DNA of 64,000 nucleotides from Haloarcula taiwanensis (lineage in GTDB: Archaea > Halobacteriota > Halobacteria > Halobacteriales > Haloarculaceae). The position numbers and the translations under genes are program-made. The notes under the pieces are model-generated. The model worked only from the letters and a program-made list of their open reading frames with translations, was not told where the DNA came from and made no database searches. Positions 8,642-20,656 of this stretch are shown here, one piece after another. Each line of letters starts with the position of its first letter. Positions within the stretch are counted from its first letter, which is position 1. The DNA is taken from assembly GCA_002844335.1 (NCBI GenBank), contig CP019154.1, positions 1,736,001 to 1,800,000 of the forward strand. Direction: 5' to 3'.

Positions 8642-8682
8642 CGCCGAGTCGCGGAATCGAACCGCGAGGATACCGGTCTCGG
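8642..8682 (-). other. tRNA-like minihelix directly upstream of 5S rRNA
   Basis: The minus strand just before the 5S start holds a canonical T-arm: stem CGCGG/CCGCG closing the loop TTCGATT (8650-8666). Outside it, CCGAG (8678-8682) can pair with CTCGG (8644-8648), giving an acceptor-like stem coaxial with the T-arm. No D-arm or anticodon arm is present. In Haloferax volcanii the 5S 5' end is known to be matured by tRNase Z acting on a tRNA-like element, and this element fits that role. Confidence 0.6.
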
Positions 8683-8693
8683 TCGGTCTCCAC

Positions 8694-8734
8694 CGTGTGT
8701 TCGTGCGATCCAGTTTGCGCCTGGACTCGTTCAG
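8694..8734 (-). other. 23S rRNA processing stem, 3' strand (bulge-helix-bulge)
   Basis: This stretch downstream of 23S pairs with 11722-11762 upstream of it. The outer helix is 20 positions (one mismatch) and the inner helix 14. Between them GCGC pairs with GCGU on the other strand, leaving bulges AAA here and CCA opposite. That is the standard archaeal bulge-helix-bulge cut by the splicing endonuclease to release pre-23S. Confidence 0.8.
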
Positions 8735-8779
8735 CGACGAGTAAATCGTCGGTGAATGAGTCACAGTGCGTATGAATGA

Positions 8780-11702
<2,923 letters not shown>

Positions 11703-11721
11703 GTCGTTGTGACTCGTTCAA

Positions 11722-11762
11722 CTGAACGAGTCCAGTGGACGCCTGGATCGCACGTACACACG
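11722..11762 (-). other. 23S rRNA processing stem, 5' strand (bulge-helix-bulge)
   Basis: Partner of 8694-8734. Read on the minus strand it gives the outer helix, then GCGT (the 4-bp central helix), the 3-nt bulge CCA and the inner 14-bp helix ending about 20 nt before mature 23S. It is a complete bulge-helix-bulge motif. Confidence 0.8.
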
Positions 11763-11908
11763 GTTTCATATTCGCCCCCAAGGTGGAGATGGTGGGCGAA
11801 TCGACCCTTCCCAGGCTCGGTTTCACCCGGCCTGGTGCATCTGTCGTCGTATCACATCCGAACGCCGTCCCACACTTAAGGGGCACGGTTCGGGAGCGAT
11901 ACGAAGTA

Positions 11909-11986
11909 CGGACCCGTCGGGAGTTGCACCCGACATCCCGTGAAGGGATATCCGCCTCGGATAGGTCTTGTGAGCCCAGTGGGCCC
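11909..11986 (-). pseudogene. Degenerate tRNA-like segment, possible tRNA-Ala remnant
   Basis: Read on the minus strand, 78 nt begin GGGCCCA, include GGGCTCA where a D-arm would start, and end with a 5-bp T-arm-like stem and GGGTCCG. The acceptor strands pair at six of seven positions (one G-U), with position 7 mismatched. The middle folds as two 5-bp hairpins with 5-nt loops, so no anticodon can be assigned. The end sequences resemble haloarchaeal tRNA-Ala, suggesting decay of the usual spacer tRNA; chance resemblance is possible. Confidence 0.35.
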
Positions 11987-12075
11987 ATGCAGTAGTCGGC
12001 GCTTGCCGACTCGCGGTGACTTGTGGTCACCAGTCAGTGTAGGTGGGTCAGGGCAAGGCCCTGATCCCGGTCAGT

Positions 12076-13547
<1,472 letters not shown>

Positions 13548-14181
13548 GTGCTGATATACATCAGCGGCGGAAGTGGTTGCACTCCGTCGGAAGCAAACAC
13601 ACTGGTTCCTACGCCAGTGTTGACTACTGCATGGGTCCGTGGGCTCACATCAGATTCCATCTTGACGGCGGACCGCAGGGGTGGAATCCTCATAGCGTGG
13701 ATCTCGCCAACCCCAGAAGGGAAGGCGAGTTCCGTTCGTGGCTCGGGCCGACCCAGGTGGCCGACCGAGCATGTCGACCCGGGCTCGCTGCCCGGTGCGA
13801 CCTTCGCATTAGTTCAGAAGACGGGGGGAACATATAAATGAATCGTCTCGGACCTGCCCTGTGCAGGACACACACGACGCATACGTAACGTGATGCCGTG
13901 ACACGAATAACCGCAAGACAGCGACAGGATGTCTATGATCCAAGGTGTCTTTATATTTGGACTTTGACACAGGGCCCAGCAGCCAAGGGCCAGCAATCCA
14001 TTATATATCAATCGGGAGGGTTACGAACCTGACGGTAGACAGTTGTAGTGTACTAAACGGTGTGACAAAACAAGTGTCGGGACGCCGGGGAAGCTATCGC
14101 TCAGAACAGGGGCCAGCGCTGATCGCGACAGAGAAATATCTTACCGTCATCGTGAACCAGGACGCGCGTACAGTGGTAAAA
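13548..14181 (-). promoter_or_regulatory. rRNA operon leader and promoter region
   Basis: A 634-nt gene-free region upstream of 16S. Three TATA-like elements face 16S on the minus strand: 14001-14008 (GATATATAA), 13951-13957 (AAATATAAAG) and 13831-13839 (CATTTATATG). Several initiation sites are typical for haloarchaeal rRNA operons. Close to 16S, 13621-13648 pairs with 11969-11997 beyond the 16S 3' end, forming the 16S processing stem. Local hairpins occur (for example ACACTGG/CCAGTGT near 13597-13619). The repeated boxes typical of well-known haloarchaeal rRNA promoters were not recognised. Confidence 0.65.
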
Positions 14182-14478
14182 TCAGGCGGTCAGCGAGTCA
14201 ATGTGGCCTTCCGAACGGAGCTGGTCAGCGTCTTGTCCCTTGTAGCGCCATTCGATGTTGGCCTTCTCGTCTTGCCAGTCCCACGGTTCAGCGAGAACGA
14301 TGTCGTCCTCGTTGATCCAGGTCCGGAACTTCATTCGGCCCGGAATCCGACCGAGTCGAGTTTCACCGTCCTCGCAGCGAATACGGACGTGATTCCCGCC
14401 AAGGTGCTCTGTTACCACTGCGAACATCTCGTCACTTGTAGGCATGCGGAGATTCCGCCGCCCTGAATCGTCGCTCAC
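14182..14478 (-). CDS. eif1A: Translation initiation factor aIF1A
   Basis: 98 residues forming an S1-like OB fold that promotes scanning and initiator tRNA binding on the small ribosomal subunit. The signature runs from [20 protein letters not shown] through [19 protein letters not shown] to [20 protein letters not shown] choose the GTG start (SDDSGRRN follows) because a TATA box (CTTATACGG, minus strand) lies about 27 nt upstream, giving a leaderless mRNA; in-frame ATGs further upstream would lie in the promoter. It is the gene nearest upstream of the rRNA operon on the same strand. Confidence 0.93.
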   Translation of the reverse strand: MSDDSGRRNLRMPTSDEMFAVVTEHLGGNHVRIRCEDGETRLGRIPGRMKFRTWINEDDIVLAEPWDWQDEKANIEWRYKGQDADQLRSEGHIDSLTA

Positions 14479-14618
14479 AGTATAAATACGGTCGCCGTCC
14501 GTATAAGTTGTTTGAGAGGCGAGATAGCGTGTACCATGCCGCCGTGCCATGACAGGAATTGACCAGTGACTATCGGAAACAGTGAAATCCAAGAACGGAC
14601 TGACGACAAGACGTAGAT

Positions 14619-14855
14619 TCAGTCGGCAGTCAGCGCCTGCGGTTCGTCGGCTTCCTCGGACATCGCATCCGTCAGTCCGGATGCGAGCGCAAACACCGCT
14701 TCCTTATGATCTGTCTTTGATTTGTGGATCGATGTCGGTTTCACACCAAGGTCAGCGTACAGATCATGCTGGACGCTTGTGTCCGCCTCGTGCTCGTAGT
14801 GGTGTTGTACCTGCGCGAGAAGGCTGTGAAGGTGAATGAGTTCTTGTTTCTTCAT
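14619..14855 (-). CDS. UPF0058 family protein
   Basis: 78 residues beginning [21 protein letters not shown], the hallmark N-terminus of the UPF0058 family found in haloarchaea and some methanogens. The protein is small, helical and soluble, with several His and Glu in the first helix. Function is unknown. It lies upstream of aIF1A on the same strand with about 140 nt between them. Confidence 0.85.
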   Translation of the reverse strand: MKKQELIHLHSLLAQVQHHYEHEADTSVQHDLYADLGVKPTSIHKSKTDHKEAVFALASGLTDAMSEEADEPQALTAD

Positions 14856-15191
14856 TAGTGTCCAATCTTATGGTGTGGAGGGTAATAGTACTACCTTGCC
14901 AACGACCCACACGTGGTGCCCATTCAGATACAGTCCTCATCAGTCTCAGGTACAAATATCGGATGGAATACCAGCGCAATAACTCCGACAACCCGGGTTT
15001 CGGCTTCAGTTGGTACTATTCATATACTTATTGCCGATGTTAAATGAAGGGTGCAAACGCAATTATGACAGTTCTCTGTCGCTACTGTTCCAAGGGAGTA
15101 ACGGACTATTGACCTGCGAAGCGCTCTCAATCATGAAAGACCACGAAATATATTAGATATCGAACACTTAATACCTGGTGAGCACGTACCT
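14856..15191. other. AT-richer intergenic region
   Basis: 336 nt without a supported gene, clearly AT-richer than its surroundings. It contains the divergent promoter of the UPF0058 gene and, on the plus strand, a TATA-like element at about 15147-15156 (AAATATATTAG) upstream of the small ORF at 15192. I see no repeat or RNA gene. Confidence 0.6.
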
Positions 15192-15308
15192 ATGGCCGTG
15201 ATGAACTGGAAACACCCACGAGACAAAACTGCGGCTATGGCGAAACAAGAAGAAGCAGACAGCGGGACAGAGTGGTCATTCATTGCAGCGCTGGTTGCTG
15301 CTGCATAA
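15192..15308 (+). CDS. Small hypothetical protein, 38 residues
   Basis: A short ORF starting MAVMNWKHPRDKTAAMAKQE and ending EWSFIAALVAAA. It is preceded by AT-rich sequence with TATA-like elements about 20-40 nt upstream. The composition (basic N-terminus, short hydrophobic C-terminus) suggests a small membrane-associated peptide. It lies between two minus-strand genes. I recognise no family; a chance ORF is possible. Confidence 0.35.
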   Translation: MAVMNWKHPRDKTAAMAKQEEADSGTEWSFIAALVAAA

Positions 15309-15372
15309 CGACTTTTTCCCGTTCAGGGTCGGGTTCTGTAGCAGCAGGTGTATGTACCGCAGACAGGGATCA

Positions 15373-16122
15373 TCAAGTGACGGTCCTGACACCGACCGAC
15401 GTATTGTGGACAACAGCGCGGTTGATGCCAGTACACTGGTATGTATGCGGTTCCGAATGGTCCGACCAGTGCGACAGTTCCTCCTCGAACAGCCGGTGCC
15501 ACGCATCCGGGTACGCAGTCTTCGAGACGTTGACTGAGACGGTTGTCGCGGAAGGTGACTTGCCAGCCCGTGGCGAAACAAGCGTCCTGTTCTGGATAGT
15601 GGTCTCGATGGTAATGCGGCTCGACGACGAGAAATCCGTCTGTCCATCGAGCGAAAGGACAGAAAGGTAGACGCTGCCGCTTTCGGGAGTACACCGAAAG
15701 CCAGGTTTCCGTGAGACAACCAGTCCCTCCTCCTGAACCCGGTACACTGCACCGCTGGTGTAGACGATATCAGTCCCCGAATCGGTTTCCCGGATGAACG
15801 CTCCAGTGGAAATATTCGCGGACCGTCCGTCAACAGTCACGTTCAGGGTTGACGACCGGATAGAGAGTCCGTGGCCCTGTAGCTTCATACTCGTGGTTCG
15901 TCGTGGGGCTTCGCTCTGGATGTGGTCGTCCGTCGTCTCTGCGAACCCAATCATCGACGTTTCGGCGACATCAGTTGTCGCTCCCTGTTGAATGGCGTCG
16001 AAGGCACCAAGCCCACCAAGCGTTACCAGCGCAATGCCGGTGATGATGATACTGAACGTGAGCGTAAACGCGAGCAGGTCGGACACACCGCGGTCGTGAC
16101 CGTTTGACAGTTGTGCGATCAT
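15373..16122 (-). CDS. Pilin-like secreted protein of the pil operon (DUF7289-like)
   Basis: 249 residues. A charged N-terminus (MIAQLSNGHDRG) precedes a hydrophobic helix (VSDLLAFTLTFSIIITGIAL), the arrangement of class III or archaeal pilin-type signal sequences; the rest is a beta-rich extracellular-type domain containing N-glycosylation sequons. It is the last gene of the seven-gene pilus-like operon, overlapping the preceding gene by 4 nt (ATGA). It probably is a minor pilin or assembly component of the pilus built by the ATPase and GspF-type protein upstream. I recall such proteins as haloarchaeal DUF7289. Confidence 0.72.
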   Translation of the reverse strand: MIAQLSNGHDRGVSDLLAFTLTFSIIITGIALVTLGGLGAFDAIQQGATTDVAETSMIGFAETTDDHIQSEAPRRTTSMKLQGHGLSIRSSTLNVTVDGRSANISTGAFIRETDSGTDIVYTSGAVYRVQEEGLVVSRKPGFRCTPESGSVYLSVLSLDGQTDFSSSSRITIETTIQNRTLVSPRAGKSPSATTVSVNVSKTAYPDAWHRLFEEELSHWSDHSEPHTYQCTGINRAVVHNTSVGVRTVT

Positions 16123-16583
16123 CCGCGTGTCACCTCCATACAGTTGGCTGTCGCATTATACGAAACCGCCAGCGGCCCGCTAGAGACGACAGACGAGCAG
16201 ACACTAGTTTCATTCTCGAATCGGACGACAGCGTACCGATTCAACCCTGATGCGTTCACGTACACGCGCGTTCGTGACGGGTCCCCAGTGACCTCGACAT
16301 TATACGACTGATCCGCGATCCGTTCCGGGTATGTCGCTCGAAACGACACTGACGAATTGAGGGTCTCGGTATCGAATGCATCCAAGCGAATGAGGTCGCG
16401 CGCGATACCATCGCCGATGTTCTCTAGAGCTTCTTCCGTCACTCGCTCACGCTGTGACTCGACCATCTGGCTCCCGCCGATGAGGAGACCGGTCACCAGC
16501 AGCGACGTGATGCCGATAGTGAGCGCCTGCGTGACCGCGGGCGAGACGCCGCGACTGTCAGACAGCAGTTGGTCAAGGCTCAT
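16119..16583 (-). CDS. Pilin-like protein of the pil operon (DUF7266-like)
   Basis: 154 residues. The N-terminus (DSRGVSPAVTQALTIGITSL) strongly resembles archaeal type IV pilins (RGVSPV followed by a hydrophobic helix), and the remaining 110 residues form a small domain with two cysteines near residues 123 and 143. It is translationally coupled on both sides by 4-nt overlaps. The likely role is a minor pilin or priming subunit. Confidence 0.75.
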   Translation of the reverse strand: MSLDQLLSDSRGVSPAVTQALTIGITSLLVTGLLIGGSQMVESQRERVTEEALENIGDGIARDLIRLDAFDTETLNSSVSFRATYPERIADQSYNVEVTGDPSRTRVYVNASGLNRYAVVRFENETSVCSSVVSSGPLAVSYNATANCMEVTRG

Positions 16584-17470
16584 CCGCCGTCCACCTCCAC
16601 CAGAACTGTTCGGTTGTAGCTCGCAGATGGCCTGTCATAGGTCACATCTATAGCAGGGACGACGGGATAGTTGACACGCGAAACTGGAGATGCATAGTTC
16701 GAGGACGGGAACGTCCCGACTGCCGCAAACCGGTATTTCCCTTCGGCCTTATTTCCGTTCTTTATTTTCACTGAGTACGGTGGGTCGAGACTGTGGTAGC
16801 TATCGAAGGAACTGCTGTTGCTTCCGACAGTGCATGACCCGGCAACCAAGTCGACGGTGACATCACCGCTGCCGTGACATTGCGTCTTGCCGTCGACTGT
16901 GACATTGTTCCCACTCCCAACAGTGCTCGGCTCGATTGACAGTGTTAGATCCGTGGAGCTGTTTCGAACACTAACAGTGAAGGTATTCATCGAACCGCCA
17001 ACGACATCAGCAGTGAGGTTGAACACCGCGATACGAGAGATATCATTGGCAACTAGCCAGTCGTTCTGTGGACCACCCGATGGGTCTGGTCGCTGGAACT
17101 TGGAGGACGTGCCCGTCTGGTTTACTTCAGTGCCGAGCGACGCGGACTCGTTCAGCGTCGCGTTGAGATAGGTGCCGCCGCTGCTTGCGACAACCCGGTT
17201 GTGTGTCCGCGTGTAGTTCTGGAGCGCGTGTTCATATCGCCCCTCGAATCCGTCGAGATCGTCGCCGCGTGCCTTAATTGCAAGCACACCGAGGTCCCGC
17301 TCGACGGAGGCTTCGCGGTCAGCCGAACGCTCAATAGTATCTGCACTTCCGGTGGTCGTGATACCGTCAGTGACAGCGAGACTGTGGGCAAACAGTATCG
17401 TGCTGAACACGACAATAGCGATGGCGACGCCACCGATCAACAACAGTTGTCCGCGTTCGTTGGCTACCAT
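16580..17470 (-). CDS. Membrane-anchored secreted protein of the pil operon (DUF7261-like)
   Basis: 296 residues. MVANERGQLLLIGG starts a single N-terminal hydrophobic helix (about 8-32), followed by a large Thr/Ser/Asn-rich domain with many N-glycosylation sequons (for example NYT, NRT, NLT). The RGQ motif before the helix resembles signal anchors of TadE/TadG-like pseudopilins. Overlaps of 4 nt with the next gene and 7 nt with the previous one show tight co-translation. It is predicted to be an extracellular component of the pilus apparatus. Confidence 0.72.
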   Translation of the reverse strand: MVANERGQLLLIGGVAIAIVVFSTILFAHSLAVTDGITTTGSADTIERSADREASVERDLGVLAIKARGDDLDGFEGRYEHALQNYTRTHNRVVASSGGTYLNATLNESASLGTEVNQTGTSSKFQRPDPSGGPQNDWLVANDISRIAVFNLTADVVGGSMNTFTVSVRNSSTDLTLSIEPSTVGSGNNVTVDGKTQCHGSGDVTVDLVAGSCTVGSNSSSFDSYHSLDPPYSVKIKNGNKAEGKYRFAAVGTFPSSNYASPVSRVNYPVVPAIDVTYDRPSASYNRTVLVEVDGG

Positions 17471-18045
17471 ACGACCAGACGCACCTCCACGACATTGTAG
17501 ACAATAGAGTCAGGCTCCGCGTCGGGGGCGAAATACCCGTCGACAGCCGAGAGGGACGGGCCGGTACCGCTGCAGTCGCCGATCCGGGCGGGCATATTGT
17601 CGGTCAGTGTCACTGTTTCGGTTGCGACGGCTGCATCTGCCGGCCTCTCAACGACGTTCTCGTCTGATTCCTGCGAGACGAGCGCGGTCTGTCGTGCACT
17701 CGAATCCGAGTCCCAGTAACTGAAGTAGAGGTTGTACTGTTCTCCCTGCCGGTCAAAGCTCCGATTCAACATCGACTCGAAGGCTGTGGAGCTACCCGTC
17801 TGGTTGCCGTTGAGTGTCGGTGTGCCGACGCTGTAACACGCCGTCGCGTTGTGCAGCGCTCCGGTTTCTGCCGCCAGTGATAGCGTGTCGCTCGCGCGTG
17901 TTTCCAGTGCCGCCGTCCGCTGCTGAGCGCCTGTCTGGAACGGGCCGGTGTCGACTGCTGACAGGCCGTAGACGGTCGCCGTCACAACGACGATAGCCGC
18001 GAGAACGCCTTCCAGCGTGTAGGCTTGGCCGCGCATCGTTACCAC
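17464..18045 (-). CDS. Membrane-anchored secreted protein of the pil operon (DUF7288-like)
   Basis: 193 residues with an N-terminal signal anchor (MRGQAYTLEGVLAAIVVVTATVYGL), again carrying an RGQ motif just before the hydrophobic helix, followed by an exported domain with two cysteines. Both neighbours overlap it by 7 nt. It is part of the same operon; the function is inferred only from position and topology. Confidence 0.72.
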   Translation of the reverse strand: MVTMRGQAYTLEGVLAAIVVVTATVYGLSAVDTGPFQTGAQQRTAALETRASDTLSLAAETGALHNATACYSVGTPTLNGNQTGSSTAFESMLNRSFDRQGEQYNLYFSYWDSDSSARQTALVSQESDENVVERPADAAVATETVTLTDNMPARIGDCSGTGPSLSAVDGYFAPDAEPDSIVYNVVEVRLVVW

Positions 18046-18563
18046 ACCCTCACGACGAGCCAGCAGACCGGGTCACACTGGCCGGTTGCGTTGGTCAGTT
18101 TCACGACACGGGTCGTCGACGCAACGTTGTCTCGACCGGCGGCATCAGGCCCCCAAGCGAGCCGTTGGCCGTGGCTATCGACTGCCGGGTCCCGTGTTCC
18201 TGCTTTGAGCGCTGACGCGTTGACCACCGTTACGTTCACGCGTGGATTCACGCGGCGTTCCGTCGCGACATCGAGTCCGGCGTTGGTCTTGAGGTTATCG
18301 AGTTCGGAACTGTCCTCGTTGAGGGACTCGTTGATCCCACCGCTCGTGTTGTATCGAATGAAGTTCCGTGTCCCCTCAACCGAGTGGTTTTCAACAAGGT
18401 ACGTCGCCGCCCTGTCTGCAATTGGTTGGTTACGCTGTACGTCTGGGGATTCGTACACGCCGACCGCACTGCCCTGTACGAATGCCAATACCCCGATGAT
18501 CGTCACGAGCAGGACACTCACTCCGATGGCGAAGTCCTGCGGTGTTTGTGCTCTTGTATCCAT
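18039..18563 (-). CDS. Membrane-anchored secreted protein of the pil operon (DUF7287-like)
   Basis: 174 residues from the ATG at 18563 (MDTRAQTPQDFAIGVSVLL); another ATG three codons upstream is possible. A single hydrophobic segment (about 12-32) anchors an exported domain containing several Asn-X-Ser/Thr sequons. It begins 56 nt after the GspF-type gene and overlaps the next gene by 7 nt. It is the first of five consecutive small exported proteins in the operon. Confidence 0.72.
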   Translation of the reverse strand: MDTRAQTPQDFAIGVSVLLVTIIGVLAFVQGSAVGVYESPDVQRNQPIADRAATYLVENHSVEGTRNFIRYNTSGGINESLNEDSSELDNLKTNAGLDVATERRVNPRVNVTVVNASALKAGTRDPAVDSHGQRLAWGPDAAGRDNVASTTRVVKLTNATGQCDPVCWLVVRVW

Positions 18564-18619
18564 ATCCCACACACCCTATTTGTATTTGATACGTCCGCTG
18601 TCGACCCGCGAGTTGGATG

Positions 18620-20656
18620 CTAGCCCACGGCGATCCACACCACCAGTGCAATTGTCGACAGGACGACCGCGAATTTGACGCCTGCGACGAGCTTCACTTC
18701 CCGAATGTAACCGGCGATAAACGACGACAGCAACGCCTGCAGCGTCACCGCATGGAAGAACAGCATCGACAGCAGTTCCGTGTCGACGCTGCCACCGAAC
18801 CCGCCGCCGGGCGCGCTCGGGTTGCTCGCCCCGGACGCCTGCGTCGCCAGCCCAGACATCACGTCGAGGAACTGTGTTTTCAGCAACGCCATCACGCCGA
18901 GCAGCGTCAGGTACGTCATCAGAATGATGACCGTCTGCATCCGCGTCCGGGATTTGCGCTCCCGTTCGATATCGTCTTGATTTTCCGAGGCCTGTGCGGC
19001 CGTCGAAAGCACGTCCTGAATCTGACTGGAGGCTTCCTGTGCCTCAGCGATGAGCTTGACCGTCCGCGCCAGTCGCGGGACGTTGTACTTGTTGTTGAAT
19101 TCCCGGAGCGCATCTTTCAGGCTCGTGCCGTAGTTGACCTTCGCGTGAATGGTCTCAAACTCCTCAGAGAGTTTTCCCGAGGACGTTTCGGAGACAACCT
19201 TGACCGACTCCAAAAGCGTCATCCCAGTGTCGTTGGCCGACGCCAGCTTCCGGAGGTTCTCGGATAGCTTTCCGATGATCGCCTTCCGCGAGCGTTGGTT
19301 CCATTCGTAGAATATCATCAGCGGGACGAAATTGAGGTACATCGGGACGTACACCCAGAAAAACGTCGACCGAACCGGGACAGCGATCATCCCATCCAGC
19401 GATAGCGGGGCCCAGCCGATGACGATAGCCGCGACGACAGCGAGAATTGACAGCGGAACCGTCAGCCACAGCACCAACAGCGGATGGTCACGGAAGAACA
19501 GGTCAGGCCGTGTAAGGATAGCGAGGAGTTCGTGAGTTCCTTCCCGGCTCTTGATCCGGTCGAAGACGCTGTAGGTCCCTGTGTAGCTCTCGATGAGCCC
19601 GAGGTTGAACACGCCGACACCTTCGTCGACGACGAGTTCCTTCTCACCGGGGCTCGAACGCAGATAGCCGTCGCCGATGGAGTCCTGCGTGACAGTCGAG
19701 ACGAGGACGAGAAAGCCCAGCCCGGTCAAGGGAATCAGCCCGTACACGGTGCCGTAGATGAGCGACTTCTGGGCGTTACCCATCATCGACATAATGACCA
19801 GAATGATGATGAGAAGCAGCGGGAACAGCGAGAGCGTCATGTACATCTCGCCGAACAGCTCCAGCGTCTCCAGCATCTTCTCCTGTTCCTGCCGGGCGGT
19901 TCGCATGTGTTTTTCCTTCTGATCTTCGAGGAAGGAGGTCATGTCTCCGCCGGAGTTGATGATGGAGAGCATATCCGTCAGGAACTGCGACAGTTCGTCC
20001 GAGGGGGTCTGGAGCGCTTGATTCCGAACAGCAGTCCGGTAGTCGGTATCGAAATACTCCGTCTCCAGCACGATAGACTGGAACTCCTTTGCGACCTCAC
20101 CGTACGTGTCTTCGGCCTTCCCCATCGATTGCAGAATTTCGAGTTGGTTGAGCCCGCCGACGGACAGCGCATACATGAACGAGATCGAGTCGGACAACAG
20201 GACATTGATTTCGCGCTCGCGCGCGCTCGCACGGAAGTACGGTATCGAGACCAGCGACCCGAACCCGATTCCGAACCCGATGGCACCGAATACGAACCCG
20301 GTCACGATGACGAGGAATGGGAGTTTCAGCATATCGAGGATCGCTGAGACGCTCTCAGACACCGGAATCCCGATGAGTGTCGGGGCCTCTCCACCGGTAA
20401 ACAGCAACTGGACCAGCAGATACCCGAGGAACGTGCCGACGAGCCAAAGCGCCAAGCCGGCGATGACACCGACTGCGAGTGCGCGTGCAAGGAACATCTC
20501 AACGTTGTCGGCCATCCGGGCCTCTGCGAGTTTGTTCTCGACGCTGTTGACGAAGTCGCCCTCGTCGTCGAACACCATCTGGTACGCCGGGTAGAACGTG
20601 TCACCGAGGGCACCGCCGCTGCCCACCTGTTGCTGACTCGGTGTGTCGAGGCTCAT
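18620..20656 (-). CDS. pilC: Type II/IV secretion system F-family membrane platform (PilC/TadC-like)
   Basis: 678-residue integral membrane protein with two GspF/TadC-like domains, one at about residues 150-290 (FMYALSVGGLNQLEILQSMG near the start) and one at about 465-600 (RKLASANDTGMTLLESVKVV), each flanked by transmembrane segments. Such proteins form the inner-membrane platform that pairs with the assembly ATPase. The duplicated architecture is typical of archaeal pili. It overlaps the ATPase gene by 4 nt, as expected for partners. It could equally be described as archaeal TadB/C. Confidence 0.9.
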   Translation of the reverse strand: MSLDTPSQQQVGSGGALGDTFYPAYQMVFDDEGDFVNSVENKLAEARMADNVEMFLARALAVGVIAGLALWLVGTFLGYLLVQLLFTGGEAPTLIGIPVSESVSAILDMLKLPFLVIVTGFVFGAIGFGIGFGSLVSIPYFRASAREREINVLLSDSISFMYALSVGGLNQLEILQSMGKAEDTYGEVAKEFQSIVLETEYFDTDYRTAVRNQALQTPSDELSQFLTDMLSIINSGGDMTSFLEDQKEKHMRTARQEQEKMLETLELFGEMYMTLSLFPLLLIIILVIMSMMGNAQKSLIYGTVYGLIPLTGLGFLVLVSTVTQDSIGDGYLRSSPGEKELVVDEGVGVFNLGLIESYTGTYSVFDRIKSREGTHELLAILTRPDLFFRDHPLLVLWLTVPLSILAVVAAIVIGWAPLSLDGMIAVPVRSTFFWVYVPMYLNFVPLMIFYEWNQRSRKAIIGKLSENLRKLASANDTGMTLLESVKVVSETSSGKLSEEFETIHAKVNYGTSLKDALREFNNKYNVPRLARTVKLIAEAQEASSQIQDVLSTAAQASENQDDIERERKSRTRMQTVIILMTYLTLLGVMALLKTQFLDVMSGLATQASGASNPSAPGGGFGGSVDTELLSMLFFHAVTLQALLSSFIAGYIREVKLVAGVKFAVVLSTIALVVWIAVG

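Larger units (their letters stand above)
11703..12075 (-). other. 16S-23S internal transcribed spacer lacking a functional tRNA-Ala
   Basis: A 373-nt spacer. In most haloarchaeal operons it would carry tRNA-Ala(TGC). Here the only tRNA-like segment is 11909-11986, which starts GGGCCCA and ends with a T-arm-like hairpin plus GGGTCCG. It has no 7-nt anticodon loop, and its T-loop is TGCAACT instead of TTCRANY. The half next to 16S is a series of small perfect hairpins: 11917-11933, 11935-11949, 11949-11963, 11995-12010, 12015-12031 and 12048-12064. The half next to 23S carries the 23S processing strand. Confidence 0.75.

Noticed and set aside
11909-11986. A functional tRNA-Ala gene in the rRNA spacer
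   Set aside because: No 7-nt anticodon loop, a non-standard T-loop and a mismatched acceptor pair.
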